64,000 nucleotides of DNA from Gorsachius magnificus (GCA_034008185.1 CM067084.1:16884385-16948384), one strand, 5' to 3'; shown: positions 54,673-63,111, numbered from the stretch's first letter. A program made the numbers and translations. Notes: generated by a model from the letters alone, not told the origin.

Positions 54673-54701
54673 AAAAAAAAAAAAGGGGGGGGGGGGGGGG
54701 G
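54673..54701 (-). repeat. C17-T12 polypyrimidine tract directly downstream of the exon 2 donor
   Basis: The plus strand shows A12 (54673-54684) followed by G17 (54685-54701). In the NR3C2 pre-mRNA this is a C17 run followed by a U12 run starting at intron position +20. Poly-C is the classical ligand of PCBP/hnRNP K proteins, and U-rich tracts behind a donor bind TIA1-type proteins. The effect here is inference; the length may vary between individuals or be mis-sequenced. Confidence 0.9.
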
Positions 54702-54714
54702 AAGTAATTTGCCT

Positions 54715-54726
54715 GCTCACCTGGAC
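54715..54726 (-). other. NR3C2: Exon 2 5' splice site (AG|GTGAGC)
   Basis: On the minus strand the coding sequence reads GTCCAG|GTGAGC, with the last exon base at 54721 and GT at 54720-54719. Reading through the donor gives an immediate in-frame TGA at 54719-54717, so intron retention would truncate the receptor before its DNA-binding domain. The position matches the known end of NR3C2 exon 2. Confidence 0.95.
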
Positions 54727-56480
54727 ACGTTTTCTGGAATGTACTCTAGAACTGGATACCCATCACTTCTTCTGGATGCCAACTCCGAATGCGACTTCCA
54801 GGTCTCCACTAGCGTGCTGACGGGAGGGAACGAGCTCAAGTGCTGAAACGCCTGCTCTCGAGCAACCGGCCGCGACAAAGATATCGTGCCTTGGGCACCG
54901 ATCCTGTAGTGAAATGACTGTCCACCTGAATTTACCCCCACAATGGCAGAGGATGGTATACTGTTTTCTTGGTAATAGCTGCCATCGTCAGGCTCCTGCT
55001 TAATTCCCACAGGTAGGCCTGGGTTTGGAAAACCGCCGCCTTCACAACTTCCATCAAACGAAGAAACAGGTGGTCCTAAAATCCCAGAAAGAGAGTAATA
55101 GTCTTTGTCATCCATAAAAGAAAAATATGAGCCATCTGTAAATGGGAAAGGATTTACTGTTTGATTCCCTTTAAAAGAGGCACCAGAACAAGGATGCTTG
55201 GCTGACTCTTGCTTCACTGGTACTGAAAAGGGGGATTCGGAGTTTATTTTGCTGCTGTCACCAATGCACGCGCTGCCGAACGAACCGTCGGGCTCGGGCT
55301 TTATGAACTGCACAAGGTTCATCTGACTGTTATTGGAGATGGCATTCTCCATTTCCTCCATCTTGGGAAACGTGAGTTCTTGAGCACCTTTGTCTTCTGT
55401 TTCTGGACTGGGAACGGTATCTTGGCTTCTGCTAGGCCCCGCCGGCGTGCCGGAGGCCGGGAATCCTAGGGAGTTGTTTACAGGGCTACAGATGGACGAT
55501 CCCACAGTGCTAACCGCTGGACTAGAACGAGTGGACCTATTATTGGCATTGGAAGGGCTGGCAATGGAGCTCCTCGAGTTCAGGTTCGCAGGACTGGACA
55601 CAGAAGACCGCATAGTGACATTACTGGGACTCGAGACGGGAGATTTCACGCTGCAGTGACTGGGAGGACTAGAAATCGGCGATTTCATGCTACTTATAGG
55701 GCTAGAAAGCGGAGACCCGACGTTGCTAACGTGCGCAGGACTGTGCAACATAGACCCCCGGTTTTCAACGTTCGGCGAGCGCGACAAAGGGGTTCCCTGG
55801 CCAATGGGGCTGTGCACGGCAAAGTTCCCAAAGTTAGCAGTAGTTGAGGACACAGAGTTAACTCCAGCAGGACTACACACCGAGGAAGCCACGTTCTGAG
55901 GGCTGCAGCCTGAAGGGCTTTTCTCTTGACACATGATAGGGTTTTTGACAATAGTGTGCATGGCACCACCATTCACGGAGCTCCCAGAGTCCGACATCAA
56001 AGACCTCAAGGGCCTGCTGGTGCTGTGGAGGGGAGAAGAGCAATGGCCGTTCTCCTTGTAGAGCTTCACCAGCTGCTCCACGTTCTGGTAGATCTTTCCC
56101 GGGCTCCCCTGGTTCTGCTGATCGTAGGGGTAATCAGCGTCTCGTATCGAATCCATATATAAACCCATGGATTCGGCCACCGTTGCCGAAAGCTCCTTCG
56201 ACTCCGTTTCAGTTTTGATGTCAGAGGGCAAAAGACCAGGCTGACTGCTGCCTTGCTGCAGGCAGGAGAGTAACTCAGGTTTTTCTTTGTTGTTTCCCTG
56301 AGCGCTGCTGTTGGCAAAAGAGCCGGCAGCGCAGCTTACGTTTACAATCTCCATATAGTTACTGTCATCAGTCTGCTCTCCGGCACCTATAGAAGAATAC
56401 TCCACAGACTGAGAAACTTGACCCCATCGCCTCTCCATATCTAAGCCGTCTGGGTAGCTGTGGTATCCTTTTGTCTCCAT
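54721..56480 (-). CDS. NR3C2: NR3C2 (mineralocorticoid receptor) exon 2, amino-terminal domain; partial CDS
   Basis: This exon encodes the first 586 residues of the mineralocorticoid receptor, a ligand-activated nuclear receptor that binds corticosteroids, moves from cytoplasm to nucleus and regulates transcription. The block starts [19 protein letters not shown] and ends [12 protein letters not shown], both hallmarks of this receptor. Visible features: four SUMO-type motifs, IKTE (88-91), IKPE (393-396), VKQE (422-425) and IKQE (493-496); about 17 SP dipeptides between residues 183 and 360, several in 12-residue repeats (256-339); and a conserved aromatic/acidic stretch [20 protein letters not shown] (444-463) in the AF-1b part. 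The family places AF-1a near the start, an inhibitory middle region and AF-1b before the DNA-binding domain. The exon ends mid-codon (AG|), as expected before the zinc-finger exon. The start is METKG at 56480: the open frame continues 7 codons upstream (MYMSLLV), but those lie behind the acceptor, in the intron. No frameshift or stop is seen. Confidence 0.97.
55464..55715 (-). repeat. NR3C2: Degenerate 12-residue SP repeats inside the receptor amino-terminal domain
   Basis: Residues 256-339 can be laid out as seven units of 11-13 residues. Examples are [12 protein letters not shown] (292-303) and [12 protein letters not shown] (304-315). The proline of the SP core recurs at residues 285, 297, 309, 321 and 333, an exact 12-residue step, and the first five units end in K or R. 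Each SP is a potential proline-directed kinase site; the receptor's amino-terminal domain is known to be phosphorylated. Confidence 0.75.
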
Positions 56481-56520
56481 CACTAGCAAAGACATATACA
56501 AAAAGTAAAATTAATAAATG
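56481..56520 (-). other. NR3C2: Intron 1 3' splice site and 2-nt 5' UTR start of exon 2
   Basis: Read on the minus strand, a T-rich stretch leads into TTTGCTAG, with the acceptor AG at 56484-56483. Only two untranslated bases (TG, 56482-56481) precede the start codon, so nearly all of the 5' UTR comes from the first exon. A TATTAAT branch-point-like motif lies about 25-30 nt upstream of the AG. As I recall, the mammalian gene also has the initiator AUG almost at the exon 2 border. Confidence 0.9.
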
Positions 56521-59030
56521 GCAGGACAGTGTGACTTCCTAAGGAAATTTCCTGACTTCCTAAGGAAACAAGGCGTATCTGCTCACTCTGTCTATCCTCC
56601 TCTCTGTCTGCTTGCCAGTCCCGTTGCCCTGCCCCATCCATCATCTCTCAACCATGTGTCCGATTTCAATCAAGCCGAGGGAAAAGGTCTCACGGATATG
56701 ACAGCCCTACAGGTTCTGAGAGAAAACCGGTCAGCAGTTAGGAAAGACCCAATTATCGCTCCCCGCCCTGCCCCAAAAGGAATAGCTCGGCAGCATCCAT
56801 GCAACCACCGCCCACCCTTGCTGGCCACAGCCCCGTGGCCGGTGCCAGCAGCATCATGGGCTGCCCCCCACCCAGGGGCCTGTGACGAAGAAAGGGAAGG
56901 GGGCAGCAAGGAAGGAGGGGAACCAGAGCGGTCCCGAATGGAGGACACGGTGGCGGGAGGCAGGACATAAACCCCATGGAAATGGCTCATTGCAGCTCTT
57001 CTCCTCCAAGGACCTTCCACTGCCATGCTCCAGGGAGAGCGAAGCAAGGGAGGCTGGGGTGCCGAGAGGGTTTCTCCTCATCACCCAGCGCAACGCAGGA
57101 TGCTGTAGGAGGAGGCAGCAGTTCTGAGGGGCTGGGTGCTGACCTGCCCCTTCACAGCTACACAAACTGCTTGTACAGACACCTGAGGAGGGACGAGGGA
57201 TGGGCTGAGCAGGTGGACAAGCAGTGCAAAAACTGAATGGGACCCATTTCTGCCACAGAGGAAGGGGATCAGATTTAGGCTACTGAATGGATCTGTAATT
57301 CTGCAAGCCTCCACGGCAGCCAGCAAGAGGAATATATAAAGAAAAGTAAACCTTACTCTGAAATAGACCCTAAAAAACCCCTCCCATCCCACATGCCACC
57401 CTCTCGAGGCAGGGAGCAAAATGCATGACCTAGCCTCCATTATTCTGAAAATCATGTATAAGAAACAACAATTTTCATATAATTTTTTTTTTAAGGACTT
57501 GGCTCATAGTAACATTAGAACTGTAGAAACTCAAGTGCCAATAGTTACAGTATCGATATTATGCAAATTTTTTCTTTCAGAATTTATTAATTTTCCAATA
57601 TTTAAATTAGTGTTTAATCCCTTTACTTAGCACTACTTAAAACCGCTATTTTAAGCAAAATTACAAAAACAAAACAAAGCCTAAAATGAATGATTCAAAT
57701 ACTTCTTTGCCCTTACTTAGAACTATGGCCCTATGCCTACATTCCCCTCAAGCACAAATTTTATTAGAACATCATCATGCGTATGAAATCACATTCCTAT
57801 AGTCTCCAATTTTCAGACAAAAGTGCCTACTTTCACATAAAGTCACTCCCAGATAATCACCTACCCCCGACTTAAGTGCTGAGCAAACCTAATTCCTAGA
57901 GAAATCAATTGCAGCTGTGAGTGACCAGCATTTCTGAAAACCAGGAAACTTAGTTAAGGCTTAAAATTAGGCTGTAAGTGAATTTTAACCCTCAGAACCA
58001 CCAGCAGAACCACTGCGTACCAGGAAATCGCAGTTCTAGGCCTAACATTATGCTGGTGCACAAGCCATGGAGCGACCTCTCCCACAGCAGTAAATTTCAA
58101 ACTTCGCACATAATCAATAGGCAAGCATACTCTATAACTTCAGCAAATAAAAATCTGGGTCACACAAAGGGAAAAAAAAAAATAAAATTAAAATGCTCTG
58201 GTCCTGCGCTTCCAGAGAGAGAGGCACTGTCTGGTAGGTATGTCCAAGAGCATAAAAAACCAGCAGAGAGATTAATTGTGGCCTGATGCAAGTTCGGTTT
58301 AAAACGACAGCTATAAATTAGGAAGAACGCAGCAGCACAGACGTTTTTTGGGAGTGCTGGTTTCTGTCACCCCCGAGCGCCTCAGTGGATACCGAATGAT
58401 CATCTCCCGGGTTGCTGATAGCGTAAGGGTTTGGTTTTGTTCTTCTCAGCAGAACTTACTACAACTTGACTAGCATGTTTACCCGCGGCATCCACACTTC
58501 ACCTACTGCACAGACATGCCTTTTTACTAACTTTCACTAAGTGACTATGACCTGTGGGCTAAAACATCCACTGACCGCAACAGAAGCTGAGCCGCGTTAC
58601 ATATCGGAACCGAGACCATCTACATCTGATATTTTGCAGAAGGAAGCTTCTATTACGAGCACAGCGGTTTCTCCAGACTCCCCCCTGCCCCAAGAAGTAC
58701 CCAGCGGCTGCGAGGTGTGTATTTCACCCCCAAATATATCAACAACCACAGCCCTCCGCAGTACCCAGCCGCCGATCAATCAGGCATGAAACCAGTTTCA
58801 CAGCAACAGCCAAATAAAAAATCAAATGGTACCTGGTATCCCTGCAACCAAAAGGTCACCTAGATACGGGAAAATCTGAAGTAAATCCAGTCTCATAAAA
58901 ACTAAACCGACGGCTCCGGCGACCACCCACTTCTCATCTCTTGCTGTTTGTAAACGAAATTTTCTTTAAGTTTCACCGCCCGCCAGCCGCTCCGCTCGAC
59001 ACGAAACTGCCCAGGGGACCGGAGTCTCAC
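56485..59030 (-). other. NR3C2: NR3C2 intron 1 (portion common to both first-exon candidates)
   Basis: This lies between the proximal donor candidate and the exon 2 acceptor. If the distal donor is used the intron continues to 61244. It holds a moderately GC-rich stretch at 56600-57200, then AT-rich unique sequence to about 58300. I see no exon. ORFs at 56518-56970 (+) and 57081-57455 (-) show no recognisable protein features. Confidence 0.7.
56532..56567 (-). repeat. 21-bp tandem duplication just upstream of the exon 2 acceptor
   Basis: On the plus strand gacttcctaaggaaatttcct (56532-56552) is followed directly by gacttcctaaggaaa (56553-56567). On the minus strand each copy yields TTCCTTAG|GAAG, an acceptor-like sequence with AG at 56561-56560 and 56540-56539, about 55-80 nt upstream of the true acceptor. 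Confidence 0.85.
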
Positions 59031-59800
59031 CGTCGACGGGGGGCCGGGGGTCTCCCCCCCTTCCTCCAGGGCAGCACGGGCAGGCCGCCTGCCTCCGCCC
59101 CCGGCACCGCCGCCCGCGGCCCCCGCGCGGCCCCCGCGGGGGGCCCTCCTCGCCGACGCACACGCGGGGTAACAACGGCGAGGGCAGGGCGCACGCTGGG
59201 CTCCCCCGCCAGCCCTCGCCGCGCGGGGCATCCCCGCCGCTCCCGGGCAGGAGGCACCGCTTTGCACCCACCCCCACCCCCCCGCGGCAGGCACCATCCG
59301 GATTGTCACGCGTGGGGGAACCCAGCAGTGCCCGGGAGTTCCCTCCCTCTCCCTCACGCAGGGGTCCGCCGGGGAGCCCGCCTCGCCTGCTCCCTCCCGC
59401 CGCCCGGGGCCCCAGGCGATGCAGAAAACCGCTTTTTTTCCGCGCAAACGCCGCTCCGCCCCCCCCCCCCGGGGGGGGTTCCCCCCCCCCCCCTGCTCCC
59501 TCCCGCCGCCCGGGGACACGGGGGAGGGACGCCCCCCCGGTGCCGAGCCCCAAAGTGCCCCCCGCCCCCCGCCAGCCCCACCTCCCGGTGCGGGTCGGAG
59601 AGAGGAGCGGAGCGGCGGGGCGGGCGGCGTCACCCCCCTCCCCCGCCTGCCCGCCCGCCCGAGGCGCGCTGCGCCGCGCCGCGCCGCCCGGTGACACGGA
59701 GCGGCACCCGGGAGGGGACGGGAAAAGGTGCCAAGTCCTAAAAACATGTCCTGCCCAGTCGCGCCCGCCCGCCGCCCGCCCTCCGGCGGGCGGGACGCGG
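59031..59800 (-). other. NR3C2: Candidate proximal untranslated first exon of NR3C2 (1-beta-like); 5' end unknown
   Basis: The minus strand reads TCGACG|GTGAGACT with GT at 59030-59029, an acceptable donor. The GC-rich sequence upstream of it and a CCAAT box at 59834-59838 in minus orientation would suit a second promoter. Mammalian NR3C2 has two alternative 5' exons spliced to the same exon 2. The upstream limit is a guess, and another GTGAGG donor near 59331-59336 is possible. Confidence 0.35.
59386..59515. repeat. 24-bp perfect direct repeat plus C12-G8-TT-C13 block in the CpG island
   Basis: The 24-base segment beginning cctgctccctcccgcc occurs at 59386-59409 and again at 59492-59515, a 106-bp offset. 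Between them C12 (59459-59470), G8 (59471-59478) and C13 (59481-59493) allow the G run to pair with either flank. The flanks of the two copies no longer match. Confidence 0.75.
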
Positions 59801-59833
59801 AGCGCCGCGCGGCTGGGGCCAGCCCGCTGCCCC

Positions 59834-59838
59834 ATTGG
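59834..59838 (-). promoter_or_regulatory. CCAAT box
   Basis: Minus-strand AGCCAATGGG is a good NF-Y-type CCAAT box in the CpG island, in the orientation of NR3C2 and upstream of the proximal donor candidate. Confidence 0.5.
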
Positions 59839-59851
59839 CTGGGGCGCGCCG

Positions 59852-59879
59852 TCAGTCATCCGCCGGGCGACATGACTGA
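59852..59879. promoter_or_regulatory. Inverted repeat TCAGTCAT / ATGACTGA in the proximal promoter
   Basis: Eight-base arms at 59852-59859 and 59872-59879 are exact reverse complements around a 12-bp GC-rich spacer. Each arm contains a TGACTGA half resembling AP-1/CRE-family sites. It sits 14 bp from the CCAAT box. Binding is inferred, not shown. Confidence 0.45.
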
Positions 59880-60231
59880 TACAAAGTTGCTGCGACACAG
59901 GCTGGAAAACGCATCTCCTTAAAGCCGCAGGGGCCGCCGCGGCCGCGCAGCCCCGCGCAGCCCCCGGCCCCGCCGCGGAGCCGCCGGCCCCGCCTGCCGC
60001 CTCGCCCGGAGGCGCCCCCGGGGAAGGGTCGCGGGGCATCAGGCCGGGCCCCGCCGCGGGCAGGTGAGGTGCGCGGGGTGCGGCCGCCCCCGCCCGGTGC
60101 CCGCGCCGCGCCGGCGGCAGGGCCGTGCATCGCCTCTCCGCCGGCCCGGGATTTCCGCCTTTCAGCGGCGCATGAGTGTGCACGGTACCGGTGTTGCGGT
60201 GATTTAACCGAAAAATAATTTAAAACAATTT

Positions 60232-60256
60232 AAAAAAAAAAAAAAAAAAAAAAAAA
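60232..60256 (+). repeat. Poly(A) tract (A25) in the middle of the CpG island
   Basis: A 25-base A run with AT-rich shoulders (from 60202) lies inside otherwise very GC-rich DNA. Stiff poly(dA:dT) tracts typically exclude nucleosomes at promoters; that role here is inferred. Confidence 0.9.
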
Positions 60257-61244
60257 GAGCTGAGCGGCGGCGAAGCGCGGGAGGGTTCAAGGACTCGTCC
60301 TCCGCTCTCCGCCGGGTTGGCTCCGCTCCGCGGCAGCCGCGCATCCCGCCGGGCGCCCCCGCCCGCTGCCTCCCCCCACCCAGGGGCTGTGAGAGGGGCC
60401 GTCGGGACGGGCCCCGGCTCCGGGGAGCCGCCGCCCCCCGCGGCGCCCGCGTCCCGGCTGCAGGAATACCCTTTTCCCAGGGAAGCGAAAAAAAAAAAAA
60501 AAGACGCCGAGCAAACTTTTAGGCGATGCGCTCCCAACTCGCTCCGTAAATAACGCCCCCGGCGAGCGGCCGGCAACCGCTGACGCACGCTCCCGAACGG
60601 CCCTGGCCCCCGCCGAGCCCCGCTCCCGGCCCCGGCCCGACCCCCAGGTGCGCCCCCGGCCCAGCCCCGGCCCGGAGGGGACAGCTCCGCGGCCCCGCCG
60701 GGTGACAGAGGTGCCCCCGGGAGCGGGGCGGGGGGGGCTGAGCCCGCCGGGGAACGGCAGCGCCGCGCGTCGCGCCGGGGCACCGCGCACCTTCGCCCGA
60801 AATCGCCCCCTGCGCGCCCGCGCGCAGGGAAACGCGCAGATCCGCGTACGCTGCGGGGAGCGGGGTTTGTATCCAGCCGTCACGGCGAAAGCGCAAAACG
60901 TCCCCAGGATTTGGGGTGTCACGTGCCCCTCTCATTTTCATATTCTGCCAAATACCGACCCGCACTCGCGGCCCCGGCGGGCACGGGCCGAGGCGGCGGC
61001 GGCGGCGGCTCCCAGCACCGGCGGCCCCGGAGCCGCCCGCTTCCCCGCGGCGCTGGGGCGGGCGCTGCCGAGCAATGGACGCGTCCTTCCCGCGAAGTTT
61101 TTCACTGATGGGGACGGGACCGGCCGTGACCTGGATACGCCGGGTGGTGTGGCGGACAGCCGCCCGGCCCCCGCCGCTCGCCCCTCGGCCCCCCCTGCCC
61201 CCGCGCCGCTCCGCGCCCCGCGCACGGCTCCGCGCTGCACTTAC

Positions 61245-61450
61245 CTCCCCTACGACATGGTGGCGCGGCGGGAGGAGGCACGGCCCCCGGCTACTGCCAG
61301 CAAACCATCCGAAAGCCCGCACCGCCACCAAAAAAAATAAAGAAGAAGAAAAAAAAATAAAAGTACGCGGAGGAAACGCCGAGAGCGGGGCCGGACAGCG
61401 GACAGGGCGCTGCTGGCGGGGCCGGCGGGAGGGGGCTGCGGCGGCGGCAG
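61245..61450 (-). other. NR3C2: Candidate distal untranslated first exon of NR3C2 (1-alpha-like); 5' end unknown
   Basis: On the minus strand a textbook donor GGGGAG|GTAAGTG ends an exon at 61245 (GT at 61244-61243). Joining it to the exon 2 acceptor gives a continuous 5' UTR into the METKG start. The upstream border is not visible from sequence; 61450 is a placeholder, chosen because the region just beyond is very GC-rich with G/C runs and could hold the start site. No TATA box is evident, as expected for a CpG-island promoter. Confidence 0.55.
61250..61258 (-). other. Three-codon upstream ORF (AUG-UCG-UAG) in the candidate first exon
   Basis: Minus-strand reading gives GCCACC ATG TCG TAG, with ATG at 61258-61256 and TAG at 61252-61250, followed by GGGAG and the splice donor. 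The context before the ATG is the full Kozak consensus; +4 is T. After splicing to exon 2, seven bases (GGGAGTG) would separate the uORF stop from the receptor AUG. Function is inference and depends on this exon being used. Confidence 0.55.
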
Positions 61451-61571
61451 GCGGCGGCGGGGTGCCCGGGGCTCGGCGCGGCGCGGCTCGGCGCGGCTGG
61501 GCGGACAGCTCCCACCATGGACGCCTAGGTGGGTGGGTGTTCCCGCGGGTCACACCCTCGCCCGCCGGCAG

Positions 61572-61670
61572 AGGGGAGCGGGGGGTGGATCCAGCACCGG
61601 CGGGAGGGGGGGGGATTTTGGAAGGGGGGGGGGGGAGAGGGGGAGCGGGGGAGGGAGGGGAGAGACCCCT
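61572..61670 (+). repeat. G-run cluster with quadruplex potential in the CpG island
   Basis: Between 61572 and 61670 the plus strand carries many runs of three or more G, including a 13-G run near 61624-61636. This satisfies the usual four-run quadruplex pattern many times over. It lies on the NR3C2 template strand just upstream of the strong first-exon donor. Confidence 0.7.
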
Positions 61671-62732
61671 AAAAAAAAAAAAAACCGAACCCGAGAAAAA
61701 AAAAAACTTATGTCATTCCAGGTAAAACTCCCATCTGCGCCACCAAGGAAGAGGAGGGAGGAGAGTGGCGAGGGTGTAAACTTTTTCCTCCCCCCCCCTC
61801 CCCGTCACCCCCCCGGTGCCGCCCGGCCCCTCGCACGGCGCGGCGCCGCGGGGTTTCTCACGCACGGAGCCCGCCGCCGCCGCCGCCGCCGCGGTTCCTG
61901 GTTCGCGGAGCCGCCGGAGGAAGGGAAGGAGGGCGGGCGGGCGGGAGGCAGGGCGGGCGGCGGGGGAGGAGTGTCTCCCCGCGCCCTTCCCCGGGCGGAG
62001 CGTCTCTCCCCCCCCCCCCCCCGCCCCGCTCGGCCCCGGGGGGGGGGGGGCGCCCGGCGGAATTTCGGGGGAGGGTCCCCCCCCCCACCGGCAGCTGGGC
62101 CTGCGCCCTCCTTCGCCCCCCTCCCCGCTCCTGCCAGACGCGGGGAGCCGGGCCCCCCTCTGCACCCCAGGCTGCCCTCGCCCTCCCGGGGGAGCGGCGG
62201 GGAGGGGGCGCGTCCCGGCGGCACTGGTGCGGCTGCGGTGGAGCGAACCCATCCTGATTTCAGACATTTAAAAAAAAAAAAAAAGTCGATGCTGGTTGTA
62301 AATTAATATTTCACTTGTGGCTAAGGTCTTTTAAAGCTGATTATTTTTAAGTTCGGAGCATTAAATGTCTCTTCATTTAAACAGCTTAAGGAAAAAAACA
62401 AAAACGGAGGCATGGGAGGGAAGAAAAAGTTGGCCCTCTTTTAATACCCTCCATGAAATCTTTAAAGATGTAAAAGGACTGCTCGTGGAGAGGGAATTTT
62501 ACCTGTGCCGAAGCCTCTGTACGATCGGGGCCTTGGAAAAGACGAGGGGTTTATCAGCTGTTGTTCGCACCCGTCAAAGTTTGTGGGTAACTTGATAAAT
62601 GTTAAACAGGGAAGCATAAAATGCTGGTAAGGCCAGACTTGGAGATAACGGCGCATTCAATAGCTTAATTTCACAATTAGTTTGCTATATTATTGGAAGC
62701 AAATCATATTTCACTGTGCCTACACTACTGCT

Positions 62733-62742
62733 CTATTTTTAG
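62733..62742 (+). promoter_or_regulatory. MEF2-type site CTATTTTTAG
   Basis: An exact match to the MEF2 consensus (YTAWWWWTAR), upstream of the CpG island. Occupancy is not known. Confidence 0.4.
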
Positions 62743-63078
62743 CCGTAATGTAGCTAAAAAGGAGGAACCTACTGAGATGTATTATAACATCGAATGTGAA
62801 CAATTCTCTCTCTTTTTACTCGTTTCATGTCATACATCTGGTTTGGAATACAGCTAATTTATTAATCGAGAGCTACCCTGGATGGGTTGGAGGCTGCAAT
62901 TCCAAGGCAGAGGAAAGTTCCATGCAACTCTGCGAGCAACCTGGCAAATCACAGTCATGCAAAAAGCACCCAAGCACGTTGGCTGCTCTATCAATAACTG
63001 CCATGCCGAGCACAGCTATTTGATGTTAATTTATAGTAATGGCCGATCGGTTGCACTTTTTCTGTATTACTCTTCCTG

Positions 63079-63079
<1 letters not shown>

Positions 63080-63111
<32 letters not shown>
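63080..63111 (+). repeat. Poly(T) tract (T32)
   Basis: A 32-base T run, the longest homopolymer in the window. It could be the A tail of a minus-strand insertion, but no element body was recognised next to it. Confidence 0.9.

Larger units (their letters stand above)
1..54720 (-). other. NR3C2: NR3C2 intron 2 (5' portion; continues beyond the window)
   Basis: Everything downstream of the exon 2 donor is interpreted as intron 2. It is AT-rich with many short chance ORFs on both strands and no recognisable domain. I looked on the minus strand for the next expected exon, the first zinc finger with its CGDEASGCHYG-type motif, and did not find it, although a 46-codon exon could be missed by eye. 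Very large introns at this position are typical for NR3C2. Notable contents are listed separately. Confidence 0.85.
58960..62290. promoter_or_regulatory. NR3C2: CpG island spanning the NR3C2 promoter region and first exon(s)
   Basis: From about 58960 to 62290 the sequence changes abruptly from AT-rich to very GC-rich with dense CpG, many GGGCGG-type boxes and G/C runs. It lies immediately 5' of the start-codon exon of a minus-strand gene whose first exons are untranslated. Long open frames on both strands here reflect low stop-codon frequency in GC-rich DNA, not coding. Several A-tracts (60232-60256, 60488-60502, 61671-61684, 62270-62284) interrupt the island. CCG triplet runs occur at 61871-61891 and GGC runs near 60992-61009. 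Confidence 0.93.

Noticed and set aside
1..54716. NR3C2 exon 3 (first zinc finger) within the window
   Set aside because: I searched by eye for the minus-strand cysteine-rich motif and found no convincing match. A translated alignment would settle it.
55390..55972. Antisense ORFs within exon 2
   Set aside because: Shadows of the receptor coding frame with no independent support.
56481..56501. Upstream in-frame methionines (MYMSLLV) as the receptor start
   Set aside because: They lie upstream of the acceptor AG at 56484-56483, or across it, so they are intronic in the normal transcript. METKG at 56480 is the family start.
58902..60183. Long ORFs (281, 405, 266 codons) on both strands in the GC-rich region
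   Set aside because: They overlap in several frames on both strands, are composed of G/P/A/R, and lie in the CpG island where stop codons are rare. They are composition artefacts.
60519..62306. Long ORFs (344, 269, 257, 230 codons) in the upper CpG island
   Set aside because: Same compositional reason; translations include runs encoded by homopolymers and overlap the proposed untranslated first exon.
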